From NCBI RefSeq assembly GCF_012371325.1, contig NZ_JAAZQX010000013.1:1-64000 (forward strand): a stretch of DNA of 64,000 nucleotides. Direction: 5' to 3'. The position numbers and the translations under genes were made by a program. Below are positions 1 to 9,625 of the stretch, piece after piece. Position 1 is the stretch's first letter; every line of letters begins with the position of its first letter. The stretch comes from Acinetobacter sp. A2 (lineage in GTDB: Bacteria; Pseudomonadota; Gammaproteobacteria; Pseudomonadales; Moraxellaceae). The notes under the pieces are model-generated. The model was not told where the DNA came from. It ran no database searches and worked only from the letters and a program-made list of their open reading frames with translations.

Positions 1-87
1 AAGTCGGAACTGACCGACTCAGGCTCTAGTTACACGTTTGGCAACAAGACATTAACAGAGTGCGAATTAGTCCTTGAGTATGTTTGA
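1..87 (+). CDS. Possible C-terminal end of an upstream gene (partial)
   Basis: Frame 1 is open from the first base and ends at a TGA at 85-87, giving 28 codons that finish in CELVLEYV. The other two forward frames stop within the first 27 bases. It may be the tail of a gene lying mostly outside the window, but 28 codons can be open by chance and I do not recognise the sequence. Confidence 0.25.
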   Translation, partial: KSELTDSGSSYTFGNKTLTECELVLEYV

Positions 88-366
88 CTACATTTTAAGG
101 AGCAGATAAGTTAGGCACTAAATGTGCTCTAGTTGGTCGTTACAACACGTTATAGGTCGAGGTCTTTAAGATTCATAAAGTATTTAAATCTGCACATAAA
201 ATGCCGAAGTCTGTTGTATAAAATAAAAAACTAAATGGCAGCAAAAGGAACTCATTATTATGGATACATTGAAAAATCCATCTGCTATAATCCTTCGCAA
301 TTTCTATTCGGCTTTTGCTCTGCATGAATTTTAAGGTGCAGGGCGTGTTATTTTTTAAGGTAACCC
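88..366. other. Intergenic region upstream of lepA
   Basis: There is no coding sequence here. The only clear signal is the extended -10 promoter near 283-291. The rest is AT-rich, with no convincing hairpin terminator. Confidence 0.6.
283..291 (+). promoter_or_regulatory. Extended -10 promoter for lepA
   Basis: TG at 283-284 is followed after one base by TATAAT at 286-291, a perfect extended -10. No good -35 hexamer lies 16-18 bases upstream, as is usual for extended -10 promoters. It would give a leader of about 70 bases before the lepA start. Confidence 0.5.
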
Positions 367-2184
367 ATGGCGCAAGCTAAAAAATCTGTTGATATTAAAA
401 ACATCCGTAACTTTTCGATCATTGCGCACATCGATCATGGTAAATCGACTCTGGCAGATCGTTTCATTCAAACCTGTGGCGGTCTACAAGATCGTGAGAT
501 GCAAGCGCAGGTGTTGGATTCTATGGAGCTTGAGCGTGAGCGTGGGATTACCATTAAAGCCACATCAGTGACTTTATACTATAACCATCCAAATGGTCAG
601 GAATACCAGTTAAACTTCATTGATACCCCAGGACACGTCGACTTTTCTTATGAAGTATCACGTTCTTTAGCCGCTTGTGAAGGTGCACTATTGGTGGTTG
701 ATGCTGCTCAAGGTGTAGAAGCACAGTCGGTTGCAAACTGCTATACCGCAATTGAGCAAGGCTTAGAAGTTTTACCTGTACTCAATAAAATTGATTTACC
801 GCAGGCAGAGCCTGAGCGTGTGATTCATGAAATTGAAGAAATTATTGGTATTGAAGCACAAGAAGCACCAACTTGTTCTGCAAAAACAGGTTTAGGCATC
901 GACAATGTTTTAGAAACTTTGGTGAATGTAATTCCTGCGCCACAAGGTGACCGCGAAGCACCGCTACAAGCCTTAATTATTGACTCATGGTTTGATAACT
1001 ACTTGGGCGTTGTGTCTTTGGTGCGTATCAAGCAAGGTCGTGTGCGTAAAGGTGACAAGATGTTGATGAAATCGACAGGTCAAACACACATCATCACATC
1101 TGTGGGTATTTTTAATCCAAAACATACTGAAACAGGTGTTTTAGAAGCAGGTGAAGTGGGCTTCGTAATTGCAGGGATTAAAGACATTTTTGGTGCGCCA
1201 GTGGGTGATACCATCACGCTTGCAACCACACCAGAAGTTGAAACATTACCAGGCTTTAAAAAGGTGAAACCGCAGGTCTATGCAGGTTTATTCCCGATTG
1301 ATGCCAGCGATTTTGAACCTTTCCGTGAGGCATTGCACAAGCTACAAATTAACGACTCAGCATTGTTCTTTGAACCAGAAAGTTCCGATGCCTTAGGTTT
1401 TGGTTTCCGTTGTGGCTTCTTGGGTATGCTACACATGGAAATCGTACAAGAGCGTTTAGAGCGTGAGTACGACTTAGACCTCATTTCATCTGCACCGACT
1501 GTAATTTATGAAGCGGTAATGAAAAATGGCGAAACGGTTTATATAGACAGCCCATCAAAAATGCCTGATGGTTCAACAGTTGAAGATTTACGTGAACCCA
1601 TTGCCGAATGTCATATTTTAGTGCCACAGGAATACTTAGGTAACGTCATGACCTTATGTATTGAGCGTCGTGGTGTGCAAAAAGATATGAAATTCTTGGG
1701 TAACCAAGTGTCTGTTACTTTTGAAATTCCAATGGCAGAAGTGGTGATGGACTTCTTTGATAAATTGAAGTCATGTTCACGTGGTTTTGCATCTTTAGAT
1801 TATAACTTTGTCCGTTTTGAAAGTTCATCACTGGTTAAGGTGGATGTACTGATTAATGGTGAAAAGGTAGATGCTTTGGCGATGATTTGTCACCGTCAAG
1901 ATGCACGTCACCGTGGCATTGCCTTGGTTGAAAAAATGAAAGACTTGATTCCACGTCAAATGTTTGATGTGGCTATTCAGGCTGCGATTGGCGCACAGAT
2001 CATTGCACGTTCAACTGTAAAAGCAATGCGTAAAAACGTACTTGCGAAATGTTATGGTGGTGACGTTTCACGTAAGAAGAAACTACTTGCCAAACAGAAA
2101 GAAGGTAAGAAGCGTATGAAGCAAGTGGGAAGTGTTGAAATTCCACAAGAAGCATTCTTGGCAGTATTAAAAGTCGATCGCTAA
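367..2184 (+). CDS. lepA: Elongation factor 4 (LepA) GTPase
   Basis: LepA is a ribosome-associated GTPase that acts on stalled or mis-translocated ribosomes and helps initiation and 30S assembly. The 605-aa length is typical (about 600). The G1 motif AHIDHGKST is at residues 20-28, followed by DTPGH (G3) and NKID (G4). The LepA-specific C-terminal domain ends in a lysine-rich stretch containing [18 protein letters not shown]. The start has AAGG seven bases upstream. lepB follows after 21 bases, the same lepA-lepB order as in many Proteobacteria, so the two are probably co-transcribed. Confidence 0.97.
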   Translation: MAQAKKSVDIKNIRNFSIIAHIDHGKSTLADRFIQTCGGLQDREMQAQVLDSMELERERGITIKATSVTLYYNHPNGQEYQLNFIDTPGHVDFSYEVSRSLAACEGALLVVDAAQGVEAQSVANCYTAIEQGLEVLPVLNKIDLPQAEPERVIHEIEEIIGIEAQEAPTCSAKTGLGIDNVLETLVNVIPAPQGDREAPLQALIIDSWFDNYLGVVSLVRIKQGRVRKGDKMLMKSTGQTHIITSVGIFNPKHTETGVLEAGEVGFVIAGIKDIFGAPVGDTITLATTPEVETLPGFKKVKPQVYAGLFPIDASDFEPFREALHKLQINDSALFFEPESSDALGFGFRCGFLGMLHMEIVQERLEREYDLDLISSAPTVIYEAVMKNGETVYIDSPSKMPDGSTVEDLREPIAECHILVPQEYLGNVMTLCIERRGVQKDMKFLGNQVSVTFEIPMAEVVMDFFDKLKSCSRGFASLDYNFVRFESSSLVKVDVLINGEKVDALAMICHRQDARHRGIALVEKMKDLIPRQMFDVAIQAAIGAQIIARSTVKAMRKNVLAKCYGGDVSRKKKLLAKQKEGKKRMKQVGSVEIPQEAFLAVLKVDR

Positions 2185-2205
2185 AATTATAAGGATAACA
2201 AGCCC

Positions 2206-3033
2206 ATGGATTTTGATTTTAATTTGATTCTCGTTCCTGCCACGCTGTTTTTTATTGCAGTGTGGTTGTTGGATAAATTTGTATTTAAGCAAAGAGCCAA
2301 CAAAGGCCGAGGCAATGAAAACTTCATAATTACATGGGCCTATGACTTCTGGCCTGTTTTGGCGGTAGTGATGGTACTACGTTCATTCTTATATGAGCCA
2401 TTCAATATTCCGTCTGACTCGATGGTGCCAACCTTGGAAACAGGCGATTTTATTTTGGTGAATAAGTTTGAATATGGTGTGCGCTTGCCAATCATCAACA
2501 GTAAAATTATTGATGTGGGTTCACCAGAACGTGGCGAGGTAGCAGTTTTCCGTTATCCACCACAACCAAGTATCAGCTACATTAAGCGTATTGTAGGTCT
2601 ACCGGGCGATCATATTGTCTATGATCATGGTCAGCTGAGTATTAATGGTGAAAAAGTGAGTAAAACACCAATTCAGTTTAGCCGGGACAAAGACAGTTTA
2701 GATACACCAGCTTCGATTTACCATCAGGAAGCTTTGGGTGAGCACACTTTTACTATGCGTGAGCTAGAAGGGGTGAATGTGGCACGTCAGGCGCCATTCC
2801 TGAACTATGTAGACAATGGTAAATATTCAGCAGAAAATGGTTTATATTGGGAAGTCAAAGTTCCAGAAGGTCATTACTTCACGATGGGGGATAACCGCGA
2901 TCAAAGTGCTGACAGTCGTTTTTGGGGCTTTGTACCAGAGGAAAACCTAACAGGTCGTGCATTTTATGTTTGGATGCATAAAGAGTCTGGGTTTAATTTG
3001 CCGTCATTTAGTCGTAACGGCAAAATTGATTAA
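2206..3033 (+). CDS. lepB: Signal peptidase I
   Basis: Inner-membrane serine protease that removes signal peptides from exported proteins. Two hydrophobic segments (about residues 6-24 and 48-62) precede the catalytic domain. The nucleophile motif PSDSMVPTL puts the catalytic serine at residue 72, and the general-base lysine is K127 in YIKRIVGLPGD. The GDNRDQSADSR box is near residue 228. The length of 275 aa is normal for gammaproteobacteria outside the enterics. It lies between lepA and the DUF4845 gene with short gaps, so it is part of the same operon. Confidence 0.96.
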   Translation: MDFDFNLILVPATLFFIAVWLLDKFVFKQRANKGRGNENFIITWAYDFWPVLAVVMVLRSFLYEPFNIPSDSMVPTLETGDFILVNKFEYGVRLPIINSKIIDVGSPERGEVAVFRYPPQPSISYIKRIVGLPGDHIVYDHGQLSINGEKVSKTPIQFSRDKDSLDTPASIYHQEALGEHTFTMRELEGVNVARQAPFLNYVDNGKYSAENGLYWEVKVPEGHYFTMGDNRDQSADSRFWGFVPEENLTGRAFYVWMHKESGFNLPSFSRNGKID

Positions 3034-3057
3034 TACAACAGATTAGGAAAATAAAAA

Positions 3058-3429
3058 ATGCGTCATCAACAAGGAGCATCTTATATTGCAATTTTAATTG
3101 CAATTATTGGTTTTGCATTTATGGCAAAAGTCGCAATTGCAGTTTGGGGGCCATATTTCGATGATCGAATGTTGGATAACCAAATTGAAGAACAGTTATT
3201 GAACGGGCCAAAAAACCTTTCACCACAAAAATTTATTGGTGAAATGGATAAGCGTTTAAGTATGAATAACATCCGTGATATGAAGTTTGCAGATGTTGCT
3301 CAAGTCACGAATGTTGATGGTCTGCAAGTGAAAAAAGAATATGAAATAAGAAAACCGTTCTTATTGAATATTGATATTGTAATGAAATTCGAGAAAAGTT
3401 TTGATCAAAGCTCAGTCCAAGCTAAATGA
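3058..3429 (+). CDS. DUF4845 domain protein, single N-terminal membrane anchor
   Basis: A 123-aa protein with an N-terminal hydrophobic segment (about residues 8-28, rich in I, A and F) followed by a soluble domain. Short proteins of this type between lepB and rnc are annotated as DUF4845 in Moraxellaceae and pseudomonads. The N-terminus starting MRHQQGAS and running into a hydrophobic helix resembles a pilin-like or type III leader, but I see no clear prepilin cleavage motif. The rnc start lies inside its 3' end (29-base overlap), which implies translational coupling. Its function is unknown. Confidence 0.8.
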   Translation: MRHQQGASYIAILIAIIGFAFMAKVAIAVWGPYFDDRMLDNQIEEQLLNGPKNLSPQKFIGEMDKRLSMNNIRDMKFADVAQVTNVDGLQVKKEYEIRKPFLLNIDIVMKFEKSFDQSSVQAK

Positions 3430-4102
3430 GACCCGCCTAGCCAGCCGCATTGGTTATCAGTTTAAGCAAACTGAATTGCTTAAACTGGCTTTAACCCACC
3501 GCTCGGTTAGCCATAAACACAATTACGAACGCCTGGAATTTCTAGGCGATTCATTATTGGGCATGATTATCGCCAATTATTTATATGAGGCCTATCCTCA
3601 CGAAAATGAGGGGCGTTTAACTCGTATGCGGGCAACCTTGGTACGCCAAGAAGCCTTGGGTAAAATCGCCAATGATTTAAAACTGAGTCAGAATTTAATT
3701 CTCAGTACTGGTGAATTGAAATCTGGCGGTCATCATCGTGAGTCTATACTGGCAGATACCGTAGAGGCGATTATTGGCGCTATTTATGTCGATAGTAGCG
3801 ATTTAAATTTGCTGCAATCTATTGTGCTAAAATGGTATAGCCCGTATTTAGATCACATTGAGCCAACCGATCAACTCAAAGATCCAAAATCCCGCTTACA
3901 AGAGTATTTACAAGCACGTAAAAAACCTCTCCCGGTTTACGAGGTTGTAGATATTCAGGGTGATGCACCGAATCAGCATTTTATTGTGGAATGCCGAGTC
4001 GATAGTTTACCTGTAATGAAGGGTGAAGGTTCAAGCCGTCGCTTTGCCGAGCAGGCAGTAGCGGCAGATATTTTAAAATTCTTGGAGCAAAAGTCTGAAT
4101 GA
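3401..4102 (+). CDS. rnc: Ribonuclease III
   Basis: Double-strand-specific endoribonuclease that matures rRNA and some mRNAs. The signature ERLEFLGDS is at residues 43-51. The acidic catalytic residues of the RIII domain are present, including [13 protein letters not shown] further on. A double-stranded RNA-binding domain covers roughly residues 158-228 (KSRLQEYLQ through the C-terminus). The start is a TTG at 3401 inside the preceding gene. It is chosen because the next methionine (M55) lies beyond the catalytic signature, and the residues upstream (SRIGYQFKQ) belong to the fold. The last four bases overlap the era start. Confidence 0.93.
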   Translation: MIKAQSKLNETRLASRIGYQFKQTELLKLALTHRSVSHKHNYERLEFLGDSLLGMIIANYLYEAYPHENEGRLTRMRATLVRQEALGKIANDLKLSQNLILSTGELKSGGHHRESILADTVEAIIGAIYVDSSDLNLLQSIVLKWYSPYLDHIEPTDQLKDPKSRLQEYLQARKKPLPVYEVVDIQGDAPNQHFIVECRVDSLPVMKGEGSSRRFAEQAVAADILKFLEQKSE

Positions 4103-5127
4103 CCATCCATTCCGATCACGTAGATGCTGATCACGAGTCGAATAACGACGCCAATGACTTAATCAACCAGTTCTTTAGCGGTCAGGGAACTGAAATTCCA
4201 TCTGATTTCCGCAGTGGTTTTGTTGCAATTGTTGGTCGCCCGAATGTGGGTAAATCTACCCTCATGAATCACTTATTGGGGCAAAAACTTTCAATTACTT
4301 CACGTAAGCCACAAACCACTCGCCATAAAATTGTGGGTATTGATACCCGTGAAAAATCTCAGGCTGTGTTTGTAGATACACCTGGGATGCACAAAAAAGA
4401 AGTACGTGCCATCAACAAAATGATGAACCGTGCTGCATCTTCTGCTTTGCGCGATGTAAATTTAGTTCTGTTTGTGGTGGATGCACAAAAGTGGACTCAA
4501 AATGATGAACTGGTTTTGGAAAAACTGAAAAATGCAGAAATGCCAGTGATTCTAGTCATCAACAAACTTGATACTTTTGAAAATAAAAATCAGGCATTGC
4601 CGATTATTCAGGAACGTGCCAAGTTAATGAACTTTGCCGAAATTGTACCTGTATCGGCACTGCGTGGCGCGAACCTAGATCATTTGCGTGACACGATTGA
4701 GCGCTATTTGCCGTTCCAACCACCGCTGTATTCTTTGGATCAAATCACAGACCGTTCTGAGCGCTTCTTGGCGTCTGAAATTATTCGTGAAAAGATCATG
4801 CGTCAATTGGGTGAAGAACTGCCTTACGATTTAACTGTACAAATCGAATCATTTAAAACAGAAGATGCTGTTTTGAATGAAAAAACAGGTCGTATGAAAG
4901 CGCCATGTACTTATATTGATGCCACTATTTTTGTAGATCGCCCAGGTCAAAAAGCCATTGTGATTGGTGAAAAAGGTGCGAAACTGAAAAAAATTGGTAT
5001 GGATGCACGAGTCGATATGGAAAAAATGTTCGAGCAAAAAATCATGCTGACGCTTTGGGTGAAAGTCAAAGGCGGTTGGTCTGACGATGAGCGTGCATTA
5101 AAAAGCTTAGGATATAGCGATATCTAA
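4099..5127 (+). CDS. era: GTPase Era
   Basis: Essential GTPase for 30S subunit maturation that binds the 3' end of 16S rRNA. The G1 motif GRPNVGKST is at residues 46-54, with DTPGMH (G3) and NKLD (G4) following. A C-terminal KH domain has the [11 protein letters not shown] loop near residue 293. The length of 342 aa exceeds the usual 300 because of a roughly 36-residue acidic N-terminal extension. The ATG overlaps the rnc stop by four bases, the classical rnc-era coupling. Confidence 0.96.
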   Translation: MTIHSDHVDADHESNNDANDLINQFFSGQGTEIPSDFRSGFVAIVGRPNVGKSTLMNHLLGQKLSITSRKPQTTRHKIVGIDTREKSQAVFVDTPGMHKKEVRAINKMMNRAASSALRDVNLVLFVVDAQKWTQNDELVLEKLKNAEMPVILVINKLDTFENKNQALPIIQERAKLMNFAEIVPVSALRGANLDHLRDTIERYLPFQPPLYSLDQITDRSERFLASEIIREKIMRQLGEELPYDLTVQIESFKTEDAVLNEKTGRMKAPCTYIDATIFVDRPGQKAIVIGEKGAKLKKIGMDARVDMEKMFEQKIMLTLWVKVKGGWSDDERALKSLGYSDI

Positions 5128-5149
5128 GTTTGAATAAAAGGGAACTGTA

Positions 5150-5350
5150 ATGATGAAAGTGTTAGCAATTGTGGCATGTATGTTTGTCTTGCAAGGTTGT
5201 ATTCATAAAGTTGTGACAGTTCCCGTTAAAGTTGCCTATAAAACCACGAAAGGTGTGGTCAAAGGCACTGCTGCTGTTGTCGGTGCTGTCATTCCAGATG
5301 GTGATGACGAGGAAGAATCTCAGCCAGAAAAAGCCAAAGAACAGGATTAA
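5150..5350 (+). CDS. Small predicted lipoprotein
   Basis: A 66-aa protein with a short signal peptide and a lipobox, LQGC, placing the lipidated cysteine at residue 17. The mature part has a V/K/T-rich segment and an acidic tail (DGDDEEES). Small lipoproteins like this, I believe annotated in the NF038104 family, occur in Acinetobacter between era and recO. A ribosome-binding GGGAA lies upstream of the start. Function unknown. The gap to recO is only 11 bases, so it belongs to the same operon. Confidence 0.75.
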   Translation: MMKVLAIVACMFVLQGCIHKVVTVPVKVAYKTTKGVVKGTAAVVGAVIPDGDDEEESQPEKAKEQD

Positions 5351-5361
5351 TTGACGCAATT

Positions 5362-6072
5362 ATGCGCAATGAAATCTTGCATGGTTATCTCATCCATCAT
5401 CGTAAATACCGTGAACGAAGCCATATTGTGCATTTGTTTACCCGTGAACATGGGCGGGTCGATGGTATTTTAAGACAAATGCCACCACCGCAATATCAAC
5501 CGATTCGTATTCAGGCATCGGGAAAATCAGAGCTTAAAAACTTCACTAAACTGGAAATTGTCAATCAGCCTGTTTTTTTCTTTGGTGATGCATTTTTTTC
5601 AGGTTTTTATTTAAATGAAATTGTGTTGCGACTCTGTTCTGTCGAAGTCGAAATGCCTGAAACTTTTGTGCAATACCATCAGACCTTAGCGTATTTGCAG
5701 CACTTATCTAGCCAAGAAAATCCAAATCAGTTTTTAAGACAGATTTTGCGTCAGTTTGAACATGCTTTATTGGAAGAATTAGGTTATGCCATCGATTTCT
5801 CGGTCGATGCCAATCAGGAAGCAATTCAACCTAATCTGCATTATCATTTTCAGCTCAATGATGGTTTTATTCCCACCGCTCAAGCTTCACGGTCAAATTT
5901 ACTCGGTGCGCAGATTCTGAGTATGTGTGACTATGAAAAGGGTAGGGATTTTAACCTAGAGCAGTTACAATTACTGTCTAGGCTGTATCGGCAAATGATT
6001 AGTTCACTGTTGGGTGATCGACCTTTAAAAAGTCGCCAATTGTGGATTCAGAATTCTCAAACTCAAGCGTAA
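5362..6072 (+). CDS. recO: DNA repair protein RecO
   Basis: Recombination mediator that with RecR loads RecA onto SSB-coated single-stranded DNA. The N-terminal OB-fold is visible from the start: LHGYLIHHRKYRERSHIVHLFT, with the usual serine/isoleucine pattern (I break this at LHGYLIHHRKYRERSHIVHL). A helical C-terminal domain follows. The length of 236 aa is normal. The zinc-binding cysteines of some RecO proteins are absent, as in other gammaproteobacteria. The position era-recO-pdxJ matches E. coli. RecO binds the SSB acidic tip, which is relevant to the SSB-tip finding in the mobile element. Confidence 0.92.
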   Translation: MRNEILHGYLIHHRKYRERSHIVHLFTREHGRVDGILRQMPPPQYQPIRIQASGKSELKNFTKLEIVNQPVFFFGDAFFSGFYLNEIVLRLCSVEVEMPETFVQYHQTLAYLQHLSSQENPNQFLRQILRQFEHALLEELGYAIDFSVDANQEAIQPNLHYHFQLNDGFIPTAQASRSNLLGAQILSMCDYEKGRDFNLEQLQLLSRLYRQMISSLLGDRPLKSRQLWIQNSQTQA

Positions 6073-6086
6073 TGTAGGAATCTATT

Positions 6087-6809
6087 ATGGCTTTACTTGG
6101 TGTCAATATTGACCATGTAGCAACTTTAAGACAAGCGCGTGGCACGAACTATCCAGACCCTGTAAAGGCCGCGTTGATTTGTGAACAAGCGGGTGCAGAG
6201 GGGATTACTTTGCATTTGCGTGAAGATCGTCGTCATATTCAGGATGATGATGTACGTCGTATGCGTCCATTGCTAAAAACCCGTATGAATTTGGAAATGG
6301 CCGTGACTGAAGAAATGATCGCATTTGCCAAAGAAATTCGTCCTCAGCATGTGTGTTTGGTACCTGAACGTCGTGAAGAAGTGACCACTGAAGGCGGTCT
6401 AGATGTGGTGGGGAATTTTGAAGCTGTCAAGGCAGCGACGCAAGAATTAACAGCAATGGGTTGTGACGTTTCATTGTTTATTGATGCTGATATTGCGCAA
6501 ATTGATGCGGCAGTGGCATGTGGTGCACCGACCATTGAAATTCATACAGGTGCCTATGCCAATGCAGCAAGTGAAGCCACACAACAGGCTGAGTTAACTC
6601 GCATTGTGCAAGGTGTTGAATATGCAGCCAGTCGTGGTTTGGTGATTAATGCAGGACATGGTCTTAATTTAGAAAATGTAGGCCCAATTGCTACGATCCC
6701 GCACATCCATGAGTTAAATATTGGTCATGCTTTAATTGGTGATGCAGTATTTGTCGGTTTGGAACAAGCCGTAAAACGCATGAAAGCCGCAATTGATGCA
6801 GCGCGTTAA
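6087..6809 (+). CDS. pdxJ: Pyridoxine 5'-phosphate synthase
   Basis: Condenses 3-amino-2-oxopropyl phosphate with 1-deoxyxylulose 5-phosphate to give pyridoxine 5'-phosphate, the last ring-forming step of vitamin B6 synthesis. The family signature [16 protein letters not shown] is at residues 4-19. [14 protein letters not shown] follows near residue 43, and the glycine-rich phosphate loop NAGHGLN is near residue 191. The length of 240 aa is typical. It follows recO by 14 bases, an order conserved in gammaproteobacteria. Confidence 0.96.
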   Translation: MALLGVNIDHVATLRQARGTNYPDPVKAALICEQAGAEGITLHLREDRRHIQDDDVRRMRPLLKTRMNLEMAVTEEMIAFAKEIRPQHVCLVPERREEVTTEGGLDVVGNFEAVKAATQELTAMGCDVSLFIDADIAQIDAAVACGAPTIEIHTGAYANAASEATQQAELTRIVQGVEYAASRGLVINAGHGLNLENVGPIATIPHIHELNIGHALIGDAVFVGLEQAVKRMKAAIDAAR

Positions 6810-6854
6810 TTTGAATCTGTATATTTAAGATTGAAAGATAAAATTTGAAAAGTT

Positions 6855-7508
6855 ATGTCTAGCATAAATTATGATGAATTGATGCAGCCTGTAATTGCAT
6901 TTTTAGGCTGTGAAACACCTAAAGAATGGTTGAACGAAGCATTAAAAAATTTAGATATTTTGATGCAGGATCATGCTAACTGTGAAAAGAAAGCAGCGGG
7001 TACAGCCATGAACCTGATGTTCCGTTACAGCTTTTTTACCGATTTACAGGTCAAATTGGCGCAATTGGTACGTGAAGAAATGCTGCACTATGAACAAGTA
7101 TTGGAGTTCATGGCAAAGCGTGGGCAGGCGTGGCAGGGTTTAAGTGCGGGGCGTTATGCGGGGGGGTTACGTAAAGAAATCCGAACCTATGAGCCTGAAG
7201 CATTAATTGATGTACTGGTGATTGGTGCATTTGTAGAAGCGCGTTCATGTGAGCGTTTTTATGCGCTTGCTCCTTTGGTTGATGAAGAATTAGGTAAGTA
7301 TTATCGTTATTTGCTTAAATCTGAATCACGCCATTATGAAGATTATTTGGCACTGGCGTTGGATGTGGCTAAAACAGCAAAACTGAAAAACCCAGAAGAA
7401 GATATTCAGGGGCGAATTCAGCATATACGTGAAGTGGAAAAGAACTTAATTCTCAGTCCAGATGATCTGTTCCGTTTTCATAGTGGTGTGCCTGCACAAG
7501 CTGTTTAA
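6855..7508 (+). CDS. miaE: tRNA-(ms2io6A)-hydroxylase, MiaE type
   Basis: Diiron oxygenase that hydroxylates the isopentenyl group of 2-methylthio-N6-isopentenyl-adenosine at tRNA position 37. The 217-aa protein has ferritin-like ligand motifs: REEMLHYEQ near residue 74, FVEARSCERF near residue 126, and SESRHYEDY near residue 155, matching the ExxH carboxylate-bridged pattern. The gene is last in the co-directional cluster and is followed by a clear terminator at 7562. Confidence 0.92.
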   Translation: MSSINYDELMQPVIAFLGCETPKEWLNEALKNLDILMQDHANCEKKAAGTAMNLMFRYSFFTDLQVKLAQLVREEMLHYEQVLEFMAKRGQAWQGLSAGRYAGGLRKEIRTYEPEALIDVLVIGAFVEARSCERFYALAPLVDEELGKYYRYLLKSESRHYEDYLALALDVAKTAKLKNPEEDIQGRIQHIREVEKNLILSPDDLFRFHSGVPAQAV

Positions 7509-7561
7509 ACTGTATAGATAACTTTGTCTTGTCCTGAAATAGATTGACAGTATTCCACTTC

Positions 7562-7597
7562 AAACCGAGTTAAGCAATTAGCTCGGTTTCGCTTTTT
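7562..7597 (+). terminator. Rho-independent terminator after miaE
   Basis: The stem AAACCGAG (7562-7569) pairs with CTCGGTTT (7582-7589) and is followed by CGCTTTTT. Confidence 0.8.
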
Positions 7598-7690
7598 ATA
7601 TTTTGAGGCTTATAGACGTGTTGATAAATGCAGTTATCTCTCAAGCTTTGGGGCTTTAAAAAGAAGTCCAGCCAATAAATTTCAGGCAAT

Positions 7691-7722
7691 AAAAAGCCCA
7701 AGTCATCATGCTTGGGCTTTTT
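7691..7722 (-). terminator. Terminator of tRNA-Asn
   Basis: AAGCCCAAG (7694-7702) pairs with CTTGGGCTT (7711-7719). On the minus strand the run of T follows the hairpin, just after the 3' end of the tRNA. The sequence also carries T on the plus side, so it could work in both directions. Confidence 0.75.
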
Positions 7723-7728
7723 AGAATT

Positions 7729-7804
7729 TGGCTCTCCCACCTGGGCTCGAACCAGGGACCTGCGGATTAACAGTCCGTCGCTCTACCGACTGAGCTATGG
7801 GAGA
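7729..7804 (-). tRNA. tRNA-Asn (anticodon GTT)
   Basis: Read on the minus strand, the 76 bases fold as a standard tRNA. The acceptor stem is TCTCCCA/TGGGAGA. The D arm is AGCTCAGTCGGTAGAGC. The anticodon loop is CTGTTAA with anticodon GTT. The T arm contains GGTTCGAGCC. The discriminator is G, and CCA is encoded. It has its own promoter and terminator and is not used as an integration site here. Confidence 0.96.
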
Positions 7805-7815
7805 ATCTGCATGCG

Positions 7816-7843
7816 ATTATAAGCAGATTTAAGCAAGGGTCAA
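7816..7843 (-). promoter_or_regulatory. Sigma-70 promoter of tRNA-Asn
   Basis: On the minus strand TTGACC (7838-7843) and a perfect TATAAT (7816-7821) are separated by 16 bases, with the tRNA 5' end 12 bases downstream of the -10. This is the best consensus promoter I found in the window. Confidence 0.85.
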
Positions 7844-8054
7844 GCAAAAACTGTCATGTTCCTTTCATTTTTATTTTATATGCTTTTTATTTGAGCAAAA
7901 AAATAATATTTTCCAAAAAATGCCTGACAAAACTTGCATCATGAAAAAACGATTGTTAGTCTGAATGGCATAACAAAGTGTTTAAGTGCAAACTTAAACA
8001 GTGTGGATTTAACCCAACTTGCCAGCACTAAAATGGCTAAATAGGAGTAAGCGC

Positions 8055-8513
8055 ATGAATACGCTTAGCATTTCTGATATTTTTTCAAATTTTTCTTATT
8101 ATCAAGAACATTATCTTTCTATTCTTTCTAACCCTGAACAGTACGCAACACCTGTTCAAGGTGCTTATATTCAAGTCTGGCCTTTGACGCATCAAGATTT
8201 GTATTTGGGTGATTTATTGCAATTGTGGTTCAGTGAAAAATGGCTGATTCAATCGCCTTGTCAGTTATTGTCAGACCATCCCGACAACGGCACGAAAAAA
8301 CCATTGCAACGTGACCATGACCTATATTTATATCAATTGGCAGGCAGTGCGCTTTCAGGCAGTAACCGTTCACGGGTGTGGTCGCTGTCTGAGCAAAAAA
8401 TCTTACGTGTCGAGTTAAACTCTGCTTTTCGCTATTTATGCGAATTTAAAGGTACATCTCGACCTGAAGTTTCAAAATCTGAACTGATTACCGCATTAAA
8501 AAAGGGTGTTTAA
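8055..8513 (+). CDS. Uncharacterised protein, 152 aa
   Basis: I do not recognise this protein. The start at 8055 is preferred over 8019 because AGGAG lies seven bases upstream. It is soluble, has no signal peptide or membrane segment, and is rich in aromatic residues and leucine (FSYYQEHYL; WPLTHQDLYLGDLLQLWF). The region between tRNA-Asn and the gene (7844-8054) is AT-rich and shows nothing I can assign. Nothing in the neighbourhood suggests a function. Confidence 0.65.
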   Translation: MNTLSISDIFSNFSYYQEHYLSILSNPEQYATPVQGAYIQVWPLTHQDLYLGDLLQLWFSEKWLIQSPCQLLSDHPDNGTKKPLQRDHDLYLYQLAGSALSGSNRSRVWSLSEQKILRVELNSAFRYLCEFKGTSRPEVSKSELITALKKGV

Positions 8514-8677
8514 CTTTGTATAGATAAACACATTAGTGCGTTCAATTTTGCCAATTCAATCATTGAAATTGAGTTGGCAGTTTTGAAATTCTTTTTACTA
8601 CGAACTGCAGATAGTAGTAATTGAAAACTAAACATACGATAAAATCATGTAGTGCAGCTTGATAAGGATATTCAGCC

Positions 8678-9505
8678 GTGTGGTTTAAAATAAGTATTGC
8701 CATGTTGGCTTTTGCTGCAAACTCTGTGCTTTGTCGCTTGGCTTTGGCAGAGCAGCAAATTGATCCTATGAGTTTTAGTCTGCTGCGTGTGGGCAGTGGG
8801 GCAGTCGCTTTAGGCTTGTTGTATGTCCTTTTTCAGGTACAACATCCTTTACAATTCCAATGGAAATCTGCGCTGAGTCTGACTATTTATATTCTCGGTT
8901 TTTCTTTGGCCTATTTGTATATCGATGCAGGTGTAGGTGCATTGCTGCTGTTTGGTGCGGTGCAAATCACTATGATTAGTTATGCCGTTTGGCAGGGTGA
9001 ACGCATGACTTGGCCACGCTGGACGGGGTTAGGCTGTGCCTTGTTGGGTATGTGTTTATTATTACTGCCTGAAGCTGATGCACCGACGTTTAAATATGCA
9101 CTGATGATGCTTGTTGCAGGTATTGCATGGGGTTTTTATAGCATCTTGGCCAAGAATATGCAGCATGCTTTGACTGCTACCTTGTCCAATTTCCTTTTTG
9201 GACTACCGTTAGTGGCTATGTTGTTTCTGTGGCACTTACCAGACAGTTTTATTAGTTTGAATGGTGTAGTTTTAGCTGTGCTGTCAGGCGCGCTTGCATC
9301 AGGTGGGGCCTATGTGCTGTGGTACAGCATTGTTAAAAAAATAGATGGTATTACTGCCAGTACCGTGCAACTTTCTGTGCCCAGTTTGGCGATTCTAGGT
9401 GGGGTAATTTTTCTGGGTGAGCAATTAACGTGGTTGATGCTATTTGCCAGTTTGATTGTACTCTGCGGCATTTTGATGGTGATTTTAGCCAAACCGCGTG
9501 TATAA
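8678..9505 (+). CDS. EamA/DMT-family permease
   Basis: A 275-aa inner-membrane protein with about ten hydrophobic segments arranged as two EamA repeats, typical of drug/metabolite transporter exporters. The second repeat starts near residue 145 (MMLVAGIAWGFYSILAK). The substrate cannot be predicted. It is a single gene with a shared terminator at 9576-9605 facing the aminotransferase gene. It is unrelated in sequence detail to the other DMT protein at 15402. Confidence 0.85.
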   Translation: MWFKISIAMLAFAANSVLCRLALAEQQIDPMSFSLLRVGSGAVALGLLYVLFQVQHPLQFQWKSALSLTIYILGFSLAYLYIDAGVGALLLFGAVQITMISYAVWQGERMTWPRWTGLGCALLGMCLLLLPEADAPTFKYALMMLVAGIAWGFYSILAKNMQHALTATLSNFLFGLPLVAMLFLWHLPDSFISLNGVVLAVLSGALASGGAYVLWYSIVKKIDGITASTVQLSVPSLAILGGVIFLGEQLTWLMLFASLIVLCGILMVILAKPRV

Positions 9506-9575
9506 AAGTATTCTCTTTCTGGGGCTATATATGCCATGCGTTTAAAAATGATCGTCGCAAAATGAAATTAGAAAT

Positions 9576-9605
9576 AAAAAACCCACGATTCAATCGTGGG
9601 TTTTG
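9576..9605. terminator. Bidirectional terminator between DMT gene and aspC
   Basis: ACCCACGA (9581-9588) pairs with TCGTGGGT (9594-9601), with A residues before and T residues after, so it can stop transcription from both convergent genes. Confidence 0.8.
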
Positions 9606-9625
9606 TTCATCTAAACAAGTTTAGA

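Noticed and set aside
7729-7804. tRNA-Asn as an attachment site of an integrated element
   Set aside because: The tRNA 3' end is not repeated nearby and there is no integrase next to it.
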